From: an uncultured Mucilaginibacter sp.
GTDB lineage: Bacteria > Bacteroidota > Bacteroidia > Sphingobacteriales > Sphingobacteriaceae
Direction: 5' to 3'
Assembly (NCBI RefSeq): GCF_903893715.1
Contig: NZ_CAITNG010000153.1
Coordinates: 21,632-85,631, forward strand
Length of the DNA stretch: 64,000 nucleotides
Numbering within the stretch: the first letter of the stretch is position 1; each line of letters starts with the position of its first letter. Below the pieces are notes generated by a model. That model had not been told where the DNA came from. It did no database searches and worked only from the letters and a program-made list of their open reading frames with translations. Positions 60,511 through 64,000 of the stretch are shown here, piece by piece. Both the position numbers and the translations under genes were made by a program.

Positions 60511-61592
60511 TTTTTTTCTGCACTGTTTAATACCAGTTGCCAATCAAAATAGCCGGGTTTTGTACGGCTTCCAATAGTTTTGACTATTTCTGTGTACTTT
60601 GGATCGAAATATGCGGCAAGCGCCAATGTTTTTAGTCCGTTTAAGGGGTCGAACAGGGTGCCCGGCTTAAAGTCGGCCTCCCCATTCCTGGCCCTTTCGC
60701 CGTCAAACTTTTCGGTCGACTTCACATATTCGCGATGGGTTTTTTCGCCGGTAACATAAGGCAAAAACCACTCTACCGATTTTTTTATCGATGAGCCTGC
60801 AGGCGATCGCATACTGTAATAATCAATCCCGGTTGCGCGCTTTAAAACAATGGCTAATTTCAACAAGGGCTCCAGGGTGTAAGCATGGTAATGCAAGGCA
60901 TCGCGCAGCTTAAAATCCATACCCGAGCCATCGGCATACAGGTTTACTTCAATTTGCTTTTTTAAACCTTCGATAGCGAATTTCTGATAATCGGCATTAT
61001 CTATCGCGAAGCCAATCTCGCCCACTACCTTTAACCGGTGCGATTGCCAGTTGTTCGTACCGGTTATTTTGCCGGGAGTGAATGTTTTTATTTCGGCATC
61101 GGCAGCCTGTGCCAGCCAACGGCTAATCAAAACCCTTTCATCGGGTTTCAAATTGGCTTTCACCATATCGTAAGCTTCAATGGCATCATCCAAATTGGTA
61201 TCATCAATCGGGTCGCCTTTCGAAACATTCACCTTAGCCCATGCCGTTAAATAGGTCTTCAGGTTTTGGAGATAGCTCTTTTCGGCTTCAACTTTATAAG
61301 CAATGGCTAAGGCATACATTTTCTTCATGTCCCTTAGGGCAGTTGTTGTGGCTGTTTTTTTAGGGTTGCCTGCCAATAAGCCTTCGGTACGGATGGTATC
61401 TACCGGGTCAGGATTTTCGTTTACAGCCTGGTCGGCCAGTTTATGGTAATCGTTATAATATCGCATCGCGTCCGCATCGCTGCCCATACGGGTTTTCAGG
61501 TTTTGAATCTCCTTATCGTTCAACCCCACATACTGGGCCTTAACAACAAGTGTAAACAGTGTACATAAGGCCAACAGGGTTAATTTTTTCAT
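60507..61592 (-). CDS. Alginate lyase-fold polysaccharide lyase (PL5/PL38-like)
   Basis: A 361-aa secreted protein with a signal peptide (1-19, VVKAQ) and an (alpha/alpha)-barrel of the Alginate_lyase family. Marks: TNNWQSHRLKVVGEIGFAIDN, where Asn and His are candidate catalytic residues, and MDFKLRDALHYHAYTLEPLL. PL38 members cut glucuronan and PL5 members cut alginate; which applies cannot be told here. It stands apart from the pectin locus and has no adjacent SusC/SusD. The 4-base convergent overlap with the barrel gene is only positional. Confidence 0.8.
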   Translation of the reverse strand: MKKLTLLALCTLFTLVVKAQYVGLNDKEIQNLKTRMGSDADAMRYYNDYHKLADQAVNENPDPVDTIRTEGLLAGNPKKTATTTALRDMKKMYALAIAYKVEAEKSYLQNLKTYLTAWAKVNVSKGDPIDDTNLDDAIEAYDMVKANLKPDERVLISRWLAQAADAEIKTFTPGKITGTNNWQSHRLKVVGEIGFAIDNADYQKFAIEGLKKQIEVNLYADGSGMDFKLRDALHYHAYTLEPLLKLAIVLKRATGIDYYSMRSPAGSSIKKSVEWFLPYVTGEKTHREYVKSTEKFDGERARNGEADFKPGTLFDPLNGLKTLALAAYFDPKYTEIVKTIGSRTKPGYFDWQLVLNSAEKN

Positions 61593-61640
61593 TTGGGGTA
61601 ATGGGTTGAACTGTTTAGGGCTTTGCGGCCCGCAAAAGGG

Positions 61641-62825
61641 TTAATATAACAGCTTATCGTACGGATAGCGTTTGGTATGGATTTCTTTGATGTAATGGTA
61701 CAACAAAGCCCTGAACTCATCAACATTTTCTTTTTTTAACGCCGATATAAATATCGCCGGACTATTGTTCTTCGCCATCCAACTGTGTTTAAAGTCCTCG
61801 AGCGTCATCTTTATTTCGGGTTCGTCCGGGTCGACGGGGATAGGCTGGTAGGCATCCATTTTGTTAAATACCGTAATCATCTGCTTGTCTATCGCGCCAA
61901 GCTCTTTCAGCGTTTCGTTCACCGTTTTTATCTGGTCCTCAAAGTTGGGGTGCGATACATCCACCACATGTACCAATATATCCGCCTCGCGCACTTCGTC
62001 TAAGGTCGATTTAAAACACTCTACCAAATGGTGGGGCAGTTTGCGGATAAAACCTACTGTGTCCGACAACAGGAAAGGCAAATTCTCAATCACCACCTTG
62101 CGCACCGTAGTATCCAGTGTGGCGAAGAGTTTATTCTCGGCAAATACCTCCGATTTCGAGATCATGTTCATGATCGTCGACTTACCTACGTTAGTATACC
62201 CTACCAAAGCCGCGCGAACCAATTGCCCTCGGTTTTTGCGCTGGGTTTCGTTCTGCCGGTCTATCAGTTTTAGTTTATCCTTTAACAGCGATATTTTGGT
62301 GAGGATGATACGCCTGTCCGTCTCAATTTGCGACTCACCCGGTCCGCGCATACCGATACCACCTTTTTGGCGTTCCAAGTGGGTCCATAAGCGCGTCAGT
62401 CGCGGCAGCAGGTATTGCAATTGCGCCAGTTCCACCTGACTGCGTGCCTGCGCTGTTTGCGCACGCGCCGCGAAGATGTCTAAGATCAGGTTATTCCTGT
62501 CCAGTATCTTCACGCCCAGTTCATTCTCAATATTGCGCAATTGCGATGGCGAAAGCCCATCATCAAAAACCACAATATCTATCTCTTCCGATATCACGTA
62601 TGCCTTTATCTCTTCCAGTTTGCCCGTGCCCACAAAAGTGGCGCGCTCGGGGCGCAGCATTTTTTGGGTAAAGGTTTTTACGGTAAGGCCGCCGGCGGTC
62701 TCCACCAAAAACTCCAGCTCCTCCAAATACTCGCGCTCCTGCTCCGCGGTCTCATTGGGGGTAATAATGCCCACCAGTACCGCTTTCTCCTGCTTCACAG
62801 CAGTATCATAAAATTTTTGCTTCAT
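61641..62825 (-). CDS. hflX: Ribosome-associated GTPase HflX
   Basis: A 394-aa GTPase. N-terminal HflX domain with FVGTGKLEEIKAYV and VFDDGLSPSQLRNIE, coiled linker with GGIGMRGPGESQIETDRRII, then the G domain: G1 VGYTNVGKSTIMN, G3 SDTVGFIRKLPHHLVECFKSTLDEV and G4 TVFNKMDAY. It splits stalled ribosomes under stress. The C-terminal domain is of the longer Bacteroidota type. Confidence 0.96.
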   Translation of the reverse strand: MKQKFYDTAVKQEKAVLVGIITPNETAEQEREYLEELEFLVETAGGLTVKTFTQKMLRPERATFVGTGKLEEIKAYVISEEIDIVVFDDGLSPSQLRNIENELGVKILDRNNLILDIFAARAQTAQARSQVELAQLQYLLPRLTRLWTHLERQKGGIGMRGPGESQIETDRRIILTKISLLKDKLKLIDRQNETQRKNRGQLVRAALVGYTNVGKSTIMNMISKSEVFAENKLFATLDTTVRKVVIENLPFLLSDTVGFIRKLPHHLVECFKSTLDEVREADILVHVVDVSHPNFEDQIKTVNETLKELGAIDKQMITVFNKMDAYQPIPVDPDEPEIKMTLEDFKHSWMAKNNSPAIFISALKKENVDEFRALLYHYIKEIHTKRYPYDKLLY

Positions 62826-62842
62826 TCAATTGTATTCAAGTG

Positions 62843-62850
62843 CAAAGGTA
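62843..62850 (-). promoter_or_regulatory. -7 box of hflX
   Basis: TACCTTTG on the minus strand is an exact TAnnTTTG match, 17 bases before the hflX start. The -33 box is not evident. Confidence 0.45.
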
Positions 62851-62901
62851 CGTGTTTTTAATAAGTGGTGATTTTGGTGACTTGTTTTGAGGTAAGGTAG
62901 T

Positions 62902-63816
62902 CTAGTTAAGATTTCTCTTCCCAATCTCTTCGCCTTTTTTGAAAGTTTTAATCGCAGTCAACTTTCCAGCCAAATCATAGAATTTTATATCACCATTGGG
63001 CTGGTCATTCTCATAATTTCCTTCTCCCTTGATTTTACCGTTGTCATAATAAAAAATTTGATGCCCCTGCTTTTGACCGTTCTTTATATATCCGTTAAAT
63101 TTTAATTTACCATTCTCGTACCATCCCGTTGCAGCTCCGTAAACCCGTCCGTCTACATTTTGAGTTAAAAATTCCAGCCCGCCGCTTGAATAATATCGCT
63201 TGTATGCCCCATTGAAGTTTCCCCCTCGTATTTCACAAAATATGTGCACTTTTCCATTTTCGAACCATTGTTCAACACAAAGCTTTTTTTGTCCATCATA
63301 TAGACAGCTATCTTTGATTGTGCCACTTTCATAGTATTCGTTTATCCACCCCACTCCATGAGTGCAATTTTTTATCAATCGAATCTTTCCATTTTCATAA
63401 TAAATCTTCCATTTATTTCCGATTCTGTGATTTTGAATAATGCCTTCAGCTAATACAACTCCTTTTTGATTAAATATTTGAATTGGCCCGTCTTTTAAAT
63501 AATAATGGATTGTTGTATCTGCCTTTGGAAACGTGTACACCGCTGGTTCTCCATTCCGATCACAAGCGAAAATGGTGTCCACATTTTCTCCATCGACTAT
63601 TCTGCCTTTTTCATACACCTTCCCATCAAAATAAAACAAAGTATATCGTCCGTTTTTCACAGTTCTTTGGTTACCTATAGGTATCCATTTCCCCTTGCCT
63701 GTTTTAGCATCCACCCACCAACAGTTATCAGCGTTTCTTTTACTGCTATCGTTAATGTCATCCTTGCAACCAGCAAAAGCGAGCGCGAAAAAAAGCATCA
63801 AGTAAATGTTCTTCAT
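62902..63816 (-). CDS. Lipoprotein with MORN-variant repeats (YwqK-like)
   Basis: A 304-aa lipoprotein: signal peptide with lipobox FAGC (Cys near residue 17), then at least seven repeats of about 22 residues built on a YxNGKxxxxG core (YYENGKIRLIKN, WFENGKVHIF, YYSSGGLEFL, WYENGKLKFNG, YYDNGKIKGEG). These are the MORN_2/YwqK type. YwqK proteins are sometimes labelled antitoxins, but Bacteroidota lipoproteins like this are better taken as surface repeat proteins of unknown role. The DNA is AT-rich compared with hflX. No partner gene is visible. Confidence 0.85.
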   Translation of the reverse strand: MKNIYLMLFFALAFAGCKDDINDSSKRNADNCWWVDAKTGKGKWIPIGNQRTVKNGRYTLFYFDGKVYEKGRIVDGENVDTIFACDRNGEPAVYTFPKADTTIHYYLKDGPIQIFNQKGVVLAEGIIQNHRIGNKWKIYYENGKIRLIKNCTHGVGWINEYYESGTIKDSCLYDGQKKLCVEQWFENGKVHIFCEIRGGNFNGAYKRYYSSGGLEFLTQNVDGRVYGAATGWYENGKLKFNGYIKNGQKQGHQIFYYDNGKIKGEGNYENDQPNGDIKFYDLAGKLTAIKTFKKGEEIGKRNLN

Positions 63817-63860
63817 TTATAGCTATTTTGCCTTCAATTTATAAATCTCTCAATTCAAAA

Positions 63861-64000
63861 TGTCACGTCCTGAAAAAAGTTGACTGATTTGGTGATACAA
63901 TTATTGTTAATTAAGTTGACTATTTATTAAAGGTTTTACTTCTCTTTTATAAGTTTTTATTTTGATGTTTTTTTGCATGTGCATTTGTTTAGGTGTAAGC
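63861..64000 (+). mobile_element. Possible left end of an insertion sequence, cut by the window
   Basis: TGTCACGTCCTGAAAAAAGT (63861-63880) and a repeated AGTTGACT word (63879 and about 63922) look like the terminal inverted repeat and subterminal region of Bacteroidota insertion sequences of the IS3/IS481 kind. This is recalled likeness only; no transposase is visible because the window stops at 64000. The rest of 63817-64000 is AT-rich and without an ORF. Confidence 0.3.

Noticed and set aside
62902-63816. Antitoxin of a toxin-antitoxin pair (YwqK label)
   Set aside because: The protein is a lipoprotein with MORN-type repeats and no toxin gene is next to it.
1-64000. tRNA, rRNA, riboswitch or CRISPR loci
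   Set aside because: Intergenic regions were read for cloverleaf-like arms, conserved rRNA stretches and known riboswitch cores; none were recognised by eye. A covariance-model scan would be decisive.

Overview
The window reads as a chromosomal segment of a Bacteroidota bacterium, most likely Sphingobacteriaceae and probably Mucilaginibacter or a close relative (the genus is an inference from gene content and moderate GC). The evidence is a SusC/SusD pair with an ECF sigma/FecR pair, many Sec-signal or lipoprotein ORFs starting MKK..., TAnnTTTG-type -7 promoter elements, and Bacteroidota-type NusA (about 410 aa) and IF-2. No rRNA, tRNA, CRISPR array or complete insertion sequence was seen.

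1-10.4 kb: the 3' part of hemW, a fasciclin-domain secreted protein, a cupin/JmjC-like protein, and a small membrane protein. Then comes a three-gene operon of circularly permuted ATP-grasp, alpha-E protein and transglutaminase-like protease. It is followed by a PfkB sugar kinase broken by one in-frame stop codon, a DUF4440-type protein, and a PAP2 phosphatase.

9.4-36.8 kb: a large pectin utilisation locus. A LacI regulator is divergent from ECF sigma, FecR, SusC (with STN domain) and SusD. Downstream lie GH28, two CE12 acetylesterases, a CE8 pectin methylesterase, GH43, two alpha/beta-hydrolase esterases, KduD, KduI, GH105, UxaA, UxaC and KdgK; a PL10 pectate lyase faces the other way after an ATP-grasp gene. 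Together they would take up and cut pectin, remove methyl and acetyl groups, and turn (un)saturated uronates into 2-keto-3-deoxy-6-phosphogluconate. UxaB, KDPG aldolase and an inner-membrane transporter are not in the window. A nearly identical 26-bp motif lies in the lacI/sigma intergenic region and upstream of kduD, and is the best candidate for the locus-specific operator.

34.5-46.5 kb: a surface-glycan cluster with an ATP-grasp ligase-like protein, six glycosyltransferases, an MsbA-like ABC transporter, a methyltransferase and an acyltransferase.

46.6-64 kb: housekeeping genes (rimP-nusA-infB, greA, a HIT protein, ruvC, a flippase-like membrane protein with a GT2, a cold-shock protein, an M23 peptidase, rbfA, hflX). 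Set into this is an AT-rich two-gene ATPase/small-protein unit that looks horizontally acquired and may be a defence module, plus a PL5/PL38-like lyase and a MORN-repeat lipoprotein. Several intergenic spaces carry short repeated words, palindromes and one possible miniature inverted-repeat element. One of these repeats seems to supply the -33 box of a promoter.
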